This document shows, in pieces, positions 50,363 to 59,636 of a stretch of 64,000 bases of DNA (position 1 is the stretch's first letter; every line of letters begins with the position of its first letter). Position numbers and translations under genes: made by a program. Below the pieces are notes generated by a model. The model ran no database searches and was not told where the DNA came from. It worked only from the letters and a program-made list of their open reading frames with translations. The stretch comes from Achromobacter pulmonis. Lineage in GTDB: Bacteria; Pseudomonadota; Gammaproteobacteria; Burkholderiales; Burkholderiaceae_B. The stretch is taken from contig NZ_CADIJV010000010.1 of NCBI RefSeq assembly GCF_902859765.1, positions 1 to 64,000 on the forward strand. The letters are read 5' to 3'.

Positions 50363-52201
50363 ATGAACCGTATTCTGCTTGCCGTCTTCATCGTCGTCCT
50401 GGCGGGGCTGCCGCTGCTGTCGGTCACGCCCGAGTTCTGGGTGACGCAATTGAATTACATCGGGCTGGCCAGCCTGGTGGTGCTGGGGCTGGTGCTGCTG
50501 ACCGGTGTCGGCGGCCTGACCTCGTTCGGCCAGGCCGCGTTTGTCGGCCTGGGCGCGTACACCACGGCCTACCTGACCACGCAGCACGATGTCTCGCCCT
50601 GGCTGGCGCTGCCTGCCGGCCTGGTCCTGACCGCGGTGGTGGCCTATCTGTTGGGCGCGATCACGCTGCGGCTGTCGGGCCATTACCTGCCGCTGGGCAC
50701 CATTGCCTGGGGCCTGTCGCTATATTTCCTGTTCGGCAATCTCGACTGGCTGGGCAAGCATGACGGCATTGCCGGCATCGAGCCCATCAGCATCTTCGGC
50801 GTGTCATTGGCCAGCGGCCGCCACATCTATTACCTGATATGGGTGTTCGTGCTGCTGGCGCTGTGGGCGACGCGCAACCTGCTGAATTCGCGTCCCGGCC
50901 GCGCCATCCGCGCCCTCAAGAGCGGCGCCGGCATGGCCGAGTCGATGGGCGTGAACACGGCCGCCTACAAGGTCGTGATCTTCGTCTGGGCGGCCTTGCT
51001 CGCCTGCGTGTCGGGCTGGCTCTATGCCCACATGCAGCGCGCGGTCAGCCCCAGCCCTTTCGGCCTGAACTATGGCATCGAATACCTGTTCATGGCCGTG
51101 GTCGGCGGCGCGGGCTACGTCTGGGGCGCGTTGCTCGGTTCCAGCGTCATCCTGGTGCTGAAGGACCAATTGCAGAACCTGCTGCCCAAGCTGCTGGACA
51201 CCAACGCCAACTTCGAGATGATTGTCTTCGGCGTGCTGTTGATCCTGATGCTGCAGTATGCCCGCAACGGCCTCTGGCCGATCCTGGCGGGCTGGTGGGG
51301 CAACCTTACCGGCGCTGAGGGCTCGCGCCGCAACCTGGCGCCGCCCAAGCCGGCGCCGGCCCTGCCGCTGCGCGCGCGTCCGCAGGCCGGGCAGGTGGTG
51401 CTGGAAGTGGACGCCATCCGCAAGGAATTCGGCGGCCTGGTGGCGGTCAACGACATCAGCTTCAAGGTCCGCTCGGGCGAGATCATGGGCTTGATCGGTC
51501 CCAACGGCGCCGGCAAGAGCACCACGTTCAACCTGATCAGCGGCGTGCTGCCGGTGACGCGCGGCCAGGTCACGTTCATGGGCCAGCGGATCGACAGCCG
51601 GTCGGCGCGCGAGATCGCGCGGCTGGGCGTGGGGCGCACCTTCCAGCACGTGCAGTTGCTGCCCGGCATGACCGTGCTGGAGAACGTGGCGCTGGGCGCG
51701 CACCTGCGCTCCGATGTCGGGGTCTGGGCCGGCGCCCTGCACACGGACCGCGGCCGTGAAGCGCAACTGCTGCATGAGGCCGCCGAGCAGATCAAGCGGG
51801 TCGGCCTGGGGGAATACCTCTACGAGCAGGCGGGCAACCTGGCGCTGGGCCAGCAACGCATTCTGGAAATCGCGCGGGCCCTGGCCAGCGACCCGGTGCT
51901 GCTGCTGCTGGACGAGCCGGCCGCCGGCCTGCGCTACAAGGAAAAGCAAGACCTGGCCCGCGTGCTGGAACAACTGCGCGCCGAGGGCATGAGCATTCTG
52001 CTGGTTGAACACGACATGGATTTTGTGATGCGCCTGACCAACCACCTGGTGGTGATGGATTTCGGCACCAAGCTGGCCGAAGGCGTGCCGGCCGAGGTGC
52101 AACAGAACCCGGCGGTGCTGGAAGCCTACCTGGGCGGCATTGACGACGACCTGCCGGAAGCAGACCAGGCCAAGCCCGTCGCCACGGGAGGCGTGCAATG
52201 A
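50363..52201 (+). CDS. Fused ABC transporter permease-ATPase (LivM-LivG)
   Basis: 612 residues. Residues 1-~310 are a LivM-type permease (about ten helices; [36 protein letters not shown] as the coupling loop). A Pro-rich linker (~320-345) leads to a LivG-type ATPase: Walker [10 protein letters not shown] (about 382-390), Q-loop RTFQHVQL, degenerate signature [15 protein letters not shown], Walker [12 protein letters not shown] and H-loop [16 protein letters not shown] ribosome-binding site 8-9 nt before ATG 50363. The stop overlaps the livF-type start (ATGA). The fusion fixes a permease:ATPase ratio. Confidence 0.9.
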   Translation: MNRILLAVFIVVLAGLPLLSVTPEFWVTQLNYIGLASLVVLGLVLLTGVGGLTSFGQAAFVGLGAYTTAYLTTQHDVSPWLALPAGLVLTAVVAYLLGAITLRLSGHYLPLGTIAWGLSLYFLFGNLDWLGKHDGIAGIEPISIFGVSLASGRHIYYLIWVFVLLALWATRNLLNSRPGRAIRALKSGAGMAESMGVNTAAYKVVIFVWAALLACVSGWLYAHMQRAVSPSPFGLNYGIEYLFMAVVGGAGYVWGALLGSSVILVLKDQLQNLLPKLLDTNANFEMIVFGVLLILMLQYARNGLWPILAGWWGNLTGAEGSRRNLAPPKPAPALPLRARPQAGQVVLEVDAIRKEFGGLVAVNDISFKVRSGEIMGLIGPNGAGKSTTFNLISGVLPVTRGQVTFMGQRIDSRSAREIARLGVGRTFQHVQLLPGMTVLENVALGAHLRSDVGVWAGALHTDRGREAQLLHEAAEQIKRVGLGEYLYEQAGNLALGQQRILEIARALASDPVLLLLDEPAAGLRYKEKQDLARVLEQLRAEGMSILLVEHDMDFVMRLTNHLVVMDFGTKLAEGVPAEVQQNPAVLEAYLGGIDDDLPEADQAKPVATGGVQ

Positions 52202-52962
52202 ACGCGTCCAAACCTGTTCTCGAAGTCAGCAACCTGTCGGCCCGCTACGGCAAGGTCGGCGCGCTGGCCGGCGCCACGCTGACCGTGCCCGCTGGCAGCA
52301 TTGTGACTGTGATCGGCGCCAACGGCGCCGGCAAGTCCACCATGCTGAACGCCATAATGGGCTCCCTGCCGCAGACCGGTCACGCGACCGGCAGTGTGCA
52401 GTACGCCGGCACCGATGTGTCGGGCTGGCCGGTCGAGCGCCGGGTCGCCGCCGGTATGTCGCTGGTGCCCGAACGGCGCGAGCTGTTCGGCAGCATGTCG
52501 GTGGAAGACAACCTGCTGCTGGGCGGTTTCCGCCGTTACCGCGCCCGTGAAAGCGGCTGGCGCGACACGCTTGATGAGGTCTTCGACCTGTTCCCGCGTC
52601 TGCGCGAACGCCGCGCCCAGCAGGCCGGCACGCTGTCGGGCGGCGAGCGCCAGATGCTGGCGGTCGGCCGCGCGCTGATGGCCAAGCCGGCGCTGCTGAT
52701 GCTGGATGAGCCCAGCCTGGGACTGGCGCCGCGCATCGTGCGGGAGATTTTCCACATCATCGCGCGCCTGCGTGAAACCGGTGTGGCGATCCTGCTGGTG
52801 GAACAGAACGCCCGCGCGGCGTTGCAGGTGGCCGACTATGGCTACGTGCTGGAAACCGGCGAGGTCATCCTGCATGGCCCGGCGCGCGAGCTGGCCGGCG
52901 ATCCCAAGGTGATCGAGAGCTATCTCGGCCTGGGCAAGGCTGCCGAGCAGGCCGAGGCCTGA
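52198..52962 (+). CDS. ABC transporter ATPase, LivF type
   Basis: 254-residue ATPase pairing with the LivG half of the fusion. Walker [10 protein letters not shown] (about 40-48), Q-loop [10 protein letters not shown], signature [16 protein letters not shown] (in the order expected), Walker [12 protein letters not shown] and H-loop [11 protein letters not shown]. Last gene of the operon; 22 bp separate its stop from the convergent ASCH gene and no clear terminator is visible. Confidence 0.9.
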   Translation: MNASKPVLEVSNLSARYGKVGALAGATLTVPAGSIVTVIGANGAGKSTMLNAIMGSLPQTGHATGSVQYAGTDVSGWPVERRVAAGMSLVPERRELFGSMSVEDNLLLGGFRRYRARESGWRDTLDEVFDLFPRLRERRAQQAGTLSGGERQMLAVGRALMAKPALLMLDEPSLGLAPRIVREIFHIIARLRETGVAILLVEQNARAALQVADYGYVLETGEVILHGPARELAGDPKVIESYLGLGKAAEQAEA

Positions 52963-52984
52963 TGCCGATGGCGAGGCGGACGCG

Positions 52985-53407
52985 TCAGTCCGCCTCGCGT
53001 TCGAACACCTCGACCACGCGGAAGCGTTCGCACACCAGCAACATGCCAGGCGCGTAGCCGCCGTTGCGGTCGAAATAGGCGATGTGCTCCGATCGCCACA
53101 CCTCGTAGGGCCCTTCGCCCTCGGCCGTGGCAAAGGCCTCGTCCACGTCGTCGAAACGCTGGATCACGACGCTGAGCGTCTCGATGGCGCAGGCCGGACG
53201 GCCACGGCCGTCCAACACCACGTCGCGTCGACCCGGTTCGGGCACGGGTTCCTTCTCGTCGAAGTCGCGCAGCGCGCCGCAAGTGGCGGTCTTGGCGCCC
53301 GACAATACCAACGCCAGCAGTTCATCGGCCAGTTCGGGCGAATCGCCGAACCGGAAGGTCACGGCGTTTTCGTAGGGGGCGGGTGGTTTCAGGCGGGCGG
53401 CGTCCAT
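52985..53407 (-). CDS. ASCH-domain protein (YhfF-like)
   Basis: 140 residues with a PUA-like ASCH fold. Motifs are VLSGAKTATCGAL (34-46), the GxKxxT loop typical of ASCH proteins, and EGPYEVWRSEHIAYFDRNGGY (in part, 98-116). Family members are proposed RNA-binding regulators; some relatives hydrolyse N4-acetylcytidine. ATG 53407 overlaps the end of the phospholipase gene by 19 bp. Function uncertain. Confidence 0.75.
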   Translation of the reverse strand: MDAARLKPPAPYENAVTFRFGDSPELADELLALVLSGAKTATCGALRDFDEKEPVPEPGRRDVVLDGRGRPACAIETLSVVIQRFDDVDEAFATAEGEGPYEVWRSEHIAYFDRNGGYAPGMLLVCERFRVVEVFEREAD

Positions 53408-55539
53408 CGCAGGATCAATTCCTGGCCCATCGCGGGGTCGGAGGAGGACGGCGCGCCGGTCTCGATGCGCCCGGCGAAGCGGCGGATGAAGCCGGGCGCG
53501 TCGTCGGCGCGCACGCTGAAATCGTACCAGCCGCCGCTGGCGGCCAGGTTCCAGGCCAGGGTGGCGCCGACGCCAGGCGCCAGCGCCGGTTCGTGGTGGC
53601 CGGCGTAGTGGTAGGCGTTGGCCTCGATCTGGAAGCCGCGTGACAACGCGCCAGGGTTGTGCAGCTTCAGGCGCAATGTCGGTCCGGCAGGATCGCAGAT
53701 GGCTTCGACCGACAGCGGCTCGGCATCCGCATGCAGCCGTCCCGCCACATGGCGATGAAAACCGTTGGGGCCGAGCAGCCACAGATCGTAGCGGCCATCG
53801 TTGCCCATCACCGGCCAGCTGGCTTGCAGTTGTTTGCCGGCCTCGATGGTGTAGCGGCGCGGGCCTTGCTCCAGGCGCAGGCGGTCGTATACGTGCAGCA
53901 CGGCGCCGGCGGCGCCGGTGTTGGACATGTGCAATACGATGCCTTCGTTGCCGACGTCGGCCCGCGCCGACAGCGCGTAGGGTAGCGCGCGCGAAGGCCG
54001 GGTGCCGGCCGCCTGCCGCGCCAGCGCAGGCCGTTCGGGCGCGGGCGGGGTGATGGCGCCGGGCAACGCGGCGGCCTGTGCCGCGCGCGCGGCGGTGGCC
54101 GGCAGGGCGCGTGTCAAATTGGCGTCATCGGGCGTGGCGAAATCGAAGATCGAGGTCAGGTCGCCGCAGACCGCGCGGCGCCACGGCGAGATGTTGGGTT
54201 CGGCAACGCCGAAGCGGCGTTCGACGAAGCGCAGCACCGAGGTGTGGTCGAACACTTCCGAATTGACCCAGCCGCCCTTGGTCCAGGGCGACAGCACGTA
54301 CATGGGCACACGTGGTCCCAACCCGTAGACGCCGTGCAGGTGCGCGGCCGTATCGTCCTTCTCGGCGCCGGTGACAATCTCGTGGTATTCGCCGGCGGTA
54401 TCCACGGTGGACGCGCCTGCCAACTGGCCATCGTGGCCGCGCGAGGGCGGGGCGGGCGGCGGCATGTGATCGAAGAAGCCGTCGTTTTCGTCGAACATCA
54501 GCAGCAGGACGGTCCTGCTCCAGACCTCGGGATTGGCAGTCAGCGCATCCAGCACCTGCGCAGTGTAGTCCGCGCCCTGCGCCGGGCTGGAGGGGCTGGG
54601 ATGTTCGGAGCCGGCCTTGGTGGCGCAGATCCAGGACACCTGCGGCAGCGTGCCGTCAAGCACGTCCTGGCGCAGCCCGTCCAGGCCGCGGGTGGTCAGC
54701 GCCTTGTCCTTGAGCGCGGCCAGCGCGCCCGGCACGCCGTGAAAGGCGTCACGATAGGCTTTGAAGCCGGCGGTCGGATTGAGCGAATAGTTATCCGCCA
54801 TGTCCTGGTAGATGCGCCAGCGGATGCCGGCGCGTTCCAGGCGTTCGGGATAGGTGGTCCAGGTGTAGGCGCCGGCCGGATCGCCGCCGCCCAGTTTGTT
54901 GTAGGTGTTGCCGAGCGCGGGGCCGTGGCCGCGCGCCAGGCCATCGTTGGTGCCGCTCCAGAGGAACAGGCGGTTGGTGTTGGTGCCGCCGGTGAACGAG
55001 CAATGGTAGGCGTCGCACACCGTGAAGGCACGCGCCATGGCGTACTGGAACGGCATGTCCGCTTCGGTGTAGTAGGCCATCGAGTGGTTTTTCTTGGCGG
55101 CCGGCCATTGGCCCATGCGGCCCGCGTCCCAGGCGTCCTGGGCGTTGGACCAGGTGTGCGGGGTGCTGGCCACGCGCATCGCCTGGTAGGCCGCGCGGGT
55201 GTCCAGCCGGAACGGCAGCACGCTGCGCGGTGCGCCTTCGTCGGGGCGGCCGTTGTATTGCGCCCAGACCGTGCGGCGTTCGAAATCGGGGCTGGCCGGC
55301 GCCGGGATGGGGAAACGGTCGCCGAAGCCGCGTACCCCGGCCAGGCCGCCGAAGTAGTGGTCGAAGGAACGGTTTTCCTGCATGAAGATGACGATGTGCT
55401 CGACATCCTCGATGGTGCCGGTGCGGCGGCTGGCGGGAATCGCCAAGGCGCGGCGGATTGACGCGGGCAGCAGCGCCAGGGCGCTGCCGGCGCCGGCGAC
55501 CGCGGCGCCACCGCGCAGGAACTCGCGTCGGGAATGCAT
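53389..55539 (-). CDS. Tat-exported phospholipase C (phosphoesterase family)
   Basis: 716-residue enzyme of the non-haemolytic/phosphocholine-specific phospholipase C family, hydrolysing phosphatidylcholine-type lipids. Twin-arginine signal SRREFL (3-8) followed by a hydrophobic stretch, so it is exported folded. The catalytic motif HIVIFMQENRSFDHYFG (48-64) is intact, as are TGGTNTNRLF, MFDENDGFFDHM and PMYVLSPWTKGG. Two small C-terminal DUF756 domains (about 500-600 and 620-712). The reading frame extends 17 codons upstream, but ATG 55539 places the Tat motif at the N terminus and has AAGGA upstream. Confidence 0.88.
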   Translation of the reverse strand: MHSRREFLRGGAAVAGAGSALALLPASIRRALAIPASRRTGTIEDVEHIVIFMQENRSFDHYFGGLAGVRGFGDRFPIPAPASPDFERRTVWAQYNGRPDEGAPRSVLPFRLDTRAAYQAMRVASTPHTWSNAQDAWDAGRMGQWPAAKKNHSMAYYTEADMPFQYAMARAFTVCDAYHCSFTGGTNTNRLFLWSGTNDGLARGHGPALGNTYNKLGGGDPAGAYTWTTYPERLERAGIRWRIYQDMADNYSLNPTAGFKAYRDAFHGVPGALAALKDKALTTRGLDGLRQDVLDGTLPQVSWICATKAGSEHPSPSSPAQGADYTAQVLDALTANPEVWSRTVLLLMFDENDGFFDHMPPPAPPSRGHDGQLAGASTVDTAGEYHEIVTGAEKDDTAAHLHGVYGLGPRVPMYVLSPWTKGGWVNSEVFDHTSVLRFVERRFGVAEPNISPWRRAVCGDLTSIFDFATPDDANLTRALPATAARAAQAAALPGAITPPAPERPALARQAAGTRPSRALPYALSARADVGNEGIVLHMSNTGAAGAVLHVYDRLRLEQGPRRYTIEAGKQLQASWPVMGNDGRYDLWLLGPNGFHRHVAGRLHADAEPLSVEAICDPAGPTLRLKLHNPGALSRGFQIEANAYHYAGHHEPALAPGVGATLAWNLAASGGWYDFSVRADDAPGFIRRFAGRIETGAPSSSDPAMGQELILRWTPPA

Positions 55540-55606
55540 GCTGGGCGTGTCCTTGTCGTGCGGCGCGGCCCCCGGGGCCGCGCGTTCCATGCGCCGCGCG
55601 GGGCGC

Positions 55607-56449
55607 CTACTTGCGGGTGCTTTCGGCGTAGTCCATGTACAGCTTGTGGGCGCGGCGCGCCAGCGGGCCGTATTCCAGGTTGCGGTCTTCGACGCGGTTC
55701 ACGTGCACCACCTTGCCGTAGTTGCCGGACGAGAACACTTCGTCGGCGGCCTCGATGTCGGCGCGCGTCAGGCTGCGTTCCTGAACCTGCACGCCGTCGG
55801 CCTTGAGCAGCGCCAGCACGCGGCGGCGGGTGATGCCGTTCAGGAAGGTGCCATTGTCCACCGGGGTCGAGACCACGCCGTCCTTGGCGATCCAAAGGTT
55901 GCTGGAGGCGAACTCGGCAACGTTGCCAGCGCCGTCCAGCATGATGGCGTTGTCAAAGCCCTTGTCCATCGCCTCGCGGATGGCGCGCTGGCCGTTGGGG
56001 TACAGGCACGAAGCCTTGGCGTCGGTCGGCGCCATGTTGGGCCAGGAGCGCGCGAAGCTGGAGAAGCAGGCGGCAAAGCCCTGGTCGCCCGGCATCGGCA
56101 CCTTGAAGACGTGCAGCACGAACTGGGTCTTGTCGGCATCCGGCAGCAGGAAGCCGTCGGCGCAGAAGAACATCGGCTTGATGTAGAGTTCGCTGCCCTC
56201 AGGGAACTTGGCCACCGCCTCCAGGCACAGCGCCTGGATTTCCTGCCAGCCCAGCTGCGGCTTCATCAGCATCTTCTCGGCCGAGCGCACCACGCGCTGG
56301 CAGTGCAGGTCCAGGTCGGGCGTCAGGCCGCGGAACGCGCGCGCGCCGTCGAAGACCATGCTGGCCATCCAGAAGGCGTGGTCGGCGGGGCCGAGCAGTT
56401 TGGGGTTTTCGGTGGTCCAGTGACCGTTGTGCCAGAACAAGGCATCCAT
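55607..56449 (-). CDS. Class IV aminotransferase (branched-chain type)
   Basis: 280-residue PLP enzyme of the BCAT/D-alanine aminotransferase/ADC lyase fold. The likely PLP lysine is K145 (DAKASCLYPNGQRA), with the E-x-x-N-L-W block EFASSNLWIAKDG and the phosphate-binding GITRRRVL around residues 200-210. WMASMVFDGARAFRG resembles branched-chain aminotransferases. KASCLYPN instead of the canonical KTSGNY marks a divergent subgroup, so substrate specificity is uncertain. Confidence 0.8.
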   Translation of the reverse strand: MDALFWHNGHWTTENPKLLGPADHAFWMASMVFDGARAFRGLTPDLDLHCQRVVRSAEKMLMKPQLGWQEIQALCLEAVAKFPEGSELYIKPMFFCADGFLLPDADKTQFVLHVFKVPMPGDQGFAACFSSFARSWPNMAPTDAKASCLYPNGQRAIREAMDKGFDNAIMLDGAGNVAEFASSNLWIAKDGVVSTPVDNGTFLNGITRRRVLALLKADGVQVQERSLTRADIEAADEVFSSGNYGKVVHVNRVEDRNLEYGPLARRAHKLYMDYAESTRK

Positions 56450-56526
56450 GATGGCTTTCCTTCGGGAGTATCGGGTGGGCGCGAGAGCGGCGCCGAAACG
56501 TCAGGATACATGAGGCGCGGGCCGGG

Positions 56527-57546
56527 TCACTCCCGATCCAGCGCCGCCTGCACCCGTGTGGCGACGTCGTCCGGCATCCATTGACGCCAGACCGGGCCAT
56601 ATTGCTTGAGGAAGTAGCGGGCTGCATCCTCGGGTTCCTTGCCTTCGTTCTCGAGCCAGCCGAGCGTGGCGTCGATGGCATCGCCAGGGATGGTGAGCCG
56701 GGCCAGGAAGGCGGTCAGTTGCGGCGCGTCCTTGGCGAAGGCGGTGTTCACGCCGGTGACCACTGGATTGGGCTTGAATGCGGTGGCGACCGGATGGGCG
56801 CATTTGGGGTCGGTCAGGCAGGTATAGGCAGCCTGGTCGAACGCCGGCAGTTCCAGCTTGACCAGGTCGAGCGCGCCAACCAGCGCGGTCGGGGTCCAGT
56901 AGTAGAAGACGATGTCGCGCTGGCGTCTGTAGGCGGACAGGATGGCGGCCTTCTGCGCCGCGCCGGAGCCGGGCGCGAACAGGCTGTAGTCGCGTTCCAG
57001 CCCCAGGGCGCGCAGCAGATTGTCGTTGAGCGTGCCGCAGGCCCAGCCCGCCGGGCAACCGTAGATGCGGCCACGGCCCGGGTCCTCGGGGTCGGCGAAA
57101 ACGTGCTTGAAACGCGCCAGGTCCGCGGCGGTCTTCAGGTCCGGATGGCGTTGCACGGTGTAGCGCGGCACGTACCAGCCTTCGCCGGCATCGTAGACGT
57201 GGCCCAGACCCTGCACGCGGCCACTGGCCAGGGCCTTGTTCCAGGCAACTTCGATCTGGCCGGGCCAGACTTCGGGCGTGACGTCGACGTCGCCGCGCTG
57301 CAGCGCGGCCAGCATGGGCAGGGTCTCGCCGATCTCGACGCTGGTCTTGCAGCCGTAGCCGTGTTCCATCACGTAGCGTTCGATGCCGGCCAGCACCAGG
57401 TTCGATTCCCAGTTCAGGCCGCTGAAGCGCACCGGGCGGTCGATTTCACAGACCGGCTTGGCGGCCTGGGCGGCCGTGGGCGCGAACAGGAGGGCGGACA
57501 GCGCCAGGACGCCATGGATGGCGGCAGACAAGGGCTTGATGCGCAT
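56527..57546 (-). CDS. Glycine betaine/choline-type ABC substrate-binding protein (ProX/OpuAC family), orphan
   Basis: 339-residue periplasmic binding protein, signal peptide about 1-28 (cleavage after AQA). OpuAC-type features are VRFSGLNWESNLVLAG, LAALQRGDVDVTPEVWPG with the family tryptophan, GWACGTLNDNLLRALGL and FYYWTPTALVG, whose aromatic residues could form a cation-binding cage. Paired cysteines (near C33, C66, C165, C169) suggest disulfides. No permease or ATPase gene adjoins it: neighbours are an aminotransferase and a separate liv operon. A quaternary-amine ligand would fit the nearby phospholipase C, which can release phosphocholine (inference). Confidence 0.82.
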   Translation of the reverse strand: MRIKPLSAAIHGVLALSALLFAPTAAQAAKPVCEIDRPVRFSGLNWESNLVLAGIERYVMEHGYGCKTSVEIGETLPMLAALQRGDVDVTPEVWPGQIEVAWNKALASGRVQGLGHVYDAGEGWYVPRYTVQRHPDLKTAADLARFKHVFADPEDPGRGRIYGCPAGWACGTLNDNLLRALGLERDYSLFAPGSGAAQKAAILSAYRRQRDIVFYYWTPTALVGALDLVKLELPAFDQAAYTCLTDPKCAHPVATAFKPNPVVTGVNTAFAKDAPQLTAFLARLTIPGDAIDATLGWLENEGKEPEDAARYFLKQYGPVWRQWMPDDVATRVQAALDRE

Positions 57547-57610
57547 GGTGGAGCACCTTTCGGATTGCGTGCCGTTCATTGTAAAGGCGCGGCGCGGGCG
57601 CGCCATGAGA

Positions 57611-57635
57611 ACAGGGCCGCATCGCGCGGCCCTGT
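57611..57635 (-). terminator. Hairpin after the second liv operon
   Basis: 10-bp stem ACAGGGCCGC / GCGGCCCTGT with a 5-base loop, between livM and the orphan binding protein. The minus-strand sequence after it (TCTCAT) is not a true T run, so it may be a weak or factor-dependent terminator. Confidence 0.5.
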
Positions 57636-57668
57636 GGGATCGGGAGGAGGGCGGCGCCGGGCCGCGCC

Positions 57669-58655
57669 TCAGACGCGCGCGGTGGCGCGCCGTTTCTCGA
57701 CCAGCGCGCTGATCTCGCCGACGATGCCGCGACGGAACGCCAGCACGCAGATGACGAAGATCAGGCCGATCACGATCGTGACCGATTCGCCCAGGCGCAG
57801 GAACCAGTCCACGCCGGTCAGGTTGGCCAACATCTGGCCGAAGTCGCCGACCTTGTTTTCCAGCAGCACCACGATGAAGGCGCCCAGGATCGGCCCGGTC
57901 AGCGTGCCGAGGCCGCCGATCAGCGTCATCAGGATCACCAGGCCCGACATCTGCCAGGTGGCGTCCGACAGCGTGGCCGACACGAACACCAGCGTCTTGG
58001 TGGCGCCGGCCAGGCCGGCGATGGCGGCCGAGAGCACGAATGCCAGCAGCTTGAAGCGGTCCACGTCGTAACCGAGCGAGATCGCGCGCGGTTCGTTTTC
58101 GCGCAGCGCCTGCAGCACTTGGCCGAACGGCGAATTCACCGTGCGCCAGATGATGAAGTAGCCGATCACGAACACACCCATCACCAGGTAATACAGGTTC
58201 AGGTCGTCGGACAGGTCGACGATGCCCAGCAGGGTGCCGCGCGGCACGCTCTGCAGGCCGTCCTCGCCGCCGGTGAAATGGGCCTGCAGGAAGAAGAAGA
58301 ACACCATCTGCGCCAGCGCCAGCGTGATCATGGCGAAGTAGATGCCGCTGCGGCGGATCGCCAGCGCGCCCATCGCCAGGCCCAGCAGCGCGGCCACCGC
58401 GACGCCGAACAACAGGCCGATCTCGGTCGGCACGCCCCAGACCTTGAGCGCGTGGCCCGCCGCATAGGCGGCGCTGCCCAGGAAGGCCGCGTGGCCGAAC
58501 GACAGCAGGCCGGTGAAGCCCAGCAGCAGGTTGAAGGCGCAGGCGAACAGGGCATAGCACATGATCTTCATGACGAAGATCGGATACACCCCGAGGAAGG
58601 GAAGGATGGCCACCACGACGGCCAGGACCGCATAGCCCAGGAATTGACGATTCAT
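57669..58655 (-). CDS. livM: ABC transporter permease LivM
   Basis: 328-residue inner-membrane permease with about ten helices. LLGFTGLLSFGHAAFLGSAAYAAGH (in part, from about 44), the coupling loop ALRENEPRAISLGYDVDRFKL and GGLGTLTGPILGAF are LivM hallmarks. The ATG overlaps the livH stop (ATGA). Last gene of the livG-livF-livK-livH-livM operon. Confidence 0.9.
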   Translation of the reverse strand: MNRQFLGYAVLAVVVAILPFLGVYPIFVMKIMCYALFACAFNLLLGFTGLLSFGHAAFLGSAAYAAGHALKVWGVPTEIGLLFGVAVAALLGLAMGALAIRRSGIYFAMITLALAQMVFFFFLQAHFTGGEDGLQSVPRGTLLGIVDLSDDLNLYYLVMGVFVIGYFIIWRTVNSPFGQVLQALRENEPRAISLGYDVDRFKLLAFVLSAAIAGLAGATKTLVFVSATLSDATWQMSGLVILMTLIGGLGTLTGPILGAFIVVLLENKVGDFGQMLANLTGVDWFLRLGESVTIVIGLIFVICVLAFRRGIVGEISALVEKRRATARV

Positions 58656-59539
58656 TTCTCTTTTCCGAACAGCCCGGCCGGGCGGAGCAACAGGACAATG
58701 GCCATGATGATGAAGACGACCGTGCTGGACGCCTCGGGCCAGAACACTTTGGTCAGGCCCTCGATCACGCCCAGGCCCAGCCCGGTGACAATGGCGCCCA
58801 TGATCGAGCCCATGCCGCCGATCACGACCACGGCGAACACCACGATGATGAGGTTGGATCCCATCAGCGGCGAGATCTGCAGCACCGGCGCCGCCAGCAC
58901 GCCGGCAAAACCCGCCAGCGCCACGCCGAAGCCGTAGGTCAGCGTGATCATCCGCGGCACGTTGACACCGAAGGCCTCGACCAGCTTGGGGTTCTCGGTG
59001 CCGGCGCGCAGCAAGGCGCCGAGCCGGGTGCGCTCGATCACGAACCAGGTCGACATGCAGACGATCACCGATGCCACCACGACCCAGCCGCGGTAATTGG
59101 GCAGCACCATGAAGCCCAGGTTGGTGGCGCCGCGCAGGGCATCCGGCGTGGGGTACGGTTGGCCGGACACGCCATAGAAACTGCGGAACAATCCTTCGAT
59201 CAGCAGTGTCAGGCCGAAAGTCAGCAGCAGTCCGTAAAGATGATCGAGCTTGTACAGATGCTTGAGCAGCAGCTTCTCGATGACGATGCCGAACAGGCCG
59301 ACCACGATCGGCGCCAGGATCAGCATGATCCAGTAGTTCAACCCCAGGTACGACAGCCCCATCCAGGCGACGAACGCGCCCAGCATGTAGAGTGCGCCGT
59401 GCGCGAAGTTGATGACGTTCAGCAGTCCGAAGATAACGGCCAGGCCGAGCGACAGCATGGCATAGAAGGAACCATTGACCAGTCCCAGCAGCAACTGGCC
59501 GAACAAGGCCTGTATGGGGATGCCGAAAATATCAGTCAT
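58652..59539 (-). CDS. livH: ABC transporter permease LivH
   Basis: 295-residue inner-membrane permease. GLVNGSFYAMLSLGLAVIFGLLNVINFAHGALYMLGAF (in part) and the coupling loop ALLRAGTENPKLVEAFGVNV match LivH. Normal family length, unlike the 345-residue homologue at 49320. Preceded by a 97-bp gap with a strong hairpin after the binding-protein gene. Confidence 0.91.
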   Translation of the reverse strand: MTDIFGIPIQALFGQLLLGLVNGSFYAMLSLGLAVIFGLLNVINFAHGALYMLGAFVAWMGLSYLGLNYWIMLILAPIVVGLFGIVIEKLLLKHLYKLDHLYGLLLTFGLTLLIEGLFRSFYGVSGQPYPTPDALRGATNLGFMVLPNYRGWVVVASVIVCMSTWFVIERTRLGALLRAGTENPKLVEAFGVNVPRMITLTYGFGVALAGFAGVLAAPVLQISPLMGSNLIIVVFAVVVIGGMGSIMGAIVTGLGLGVIEGLTKVFWPEASSTVVFIIMAIVLLLRPAGLFGKEK

Positions 59540-59585
59540 CTTGTAAAAATCCTGCGCGTACGAAGGGAAGCGGGCAAATTCGAGA

Positions 59586-59612
59586 GGCGACCCGGCCGCG
59601 CGGGCCAGGTCG
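59586..59612 (-). repeat. Hairpin between binding-protein and permease genes
   Basis: Two-part stem GCGACC and GGCC (59586-59591, 59593-59596) pairing with GGCC and GGTCGC (59602-59605, 59607-59612), with a GCGCG loop. No T run. Same position relative to the binding-protein gene as the hairpins in the first Liv-type operon. Confidence 0.5.
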
Positions 59613-59636
59613 CATCAAGGGTCGCATCGACGGGAA

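Noticed and set aside
56527-58698. 723-codon continuous frame joining the betaine-binding protein with sequence antisense-frame to livM
   Set aside because: The upstream part is an out-of-frame reading of livM; the real protein starts at 57546 with a signal peptide.
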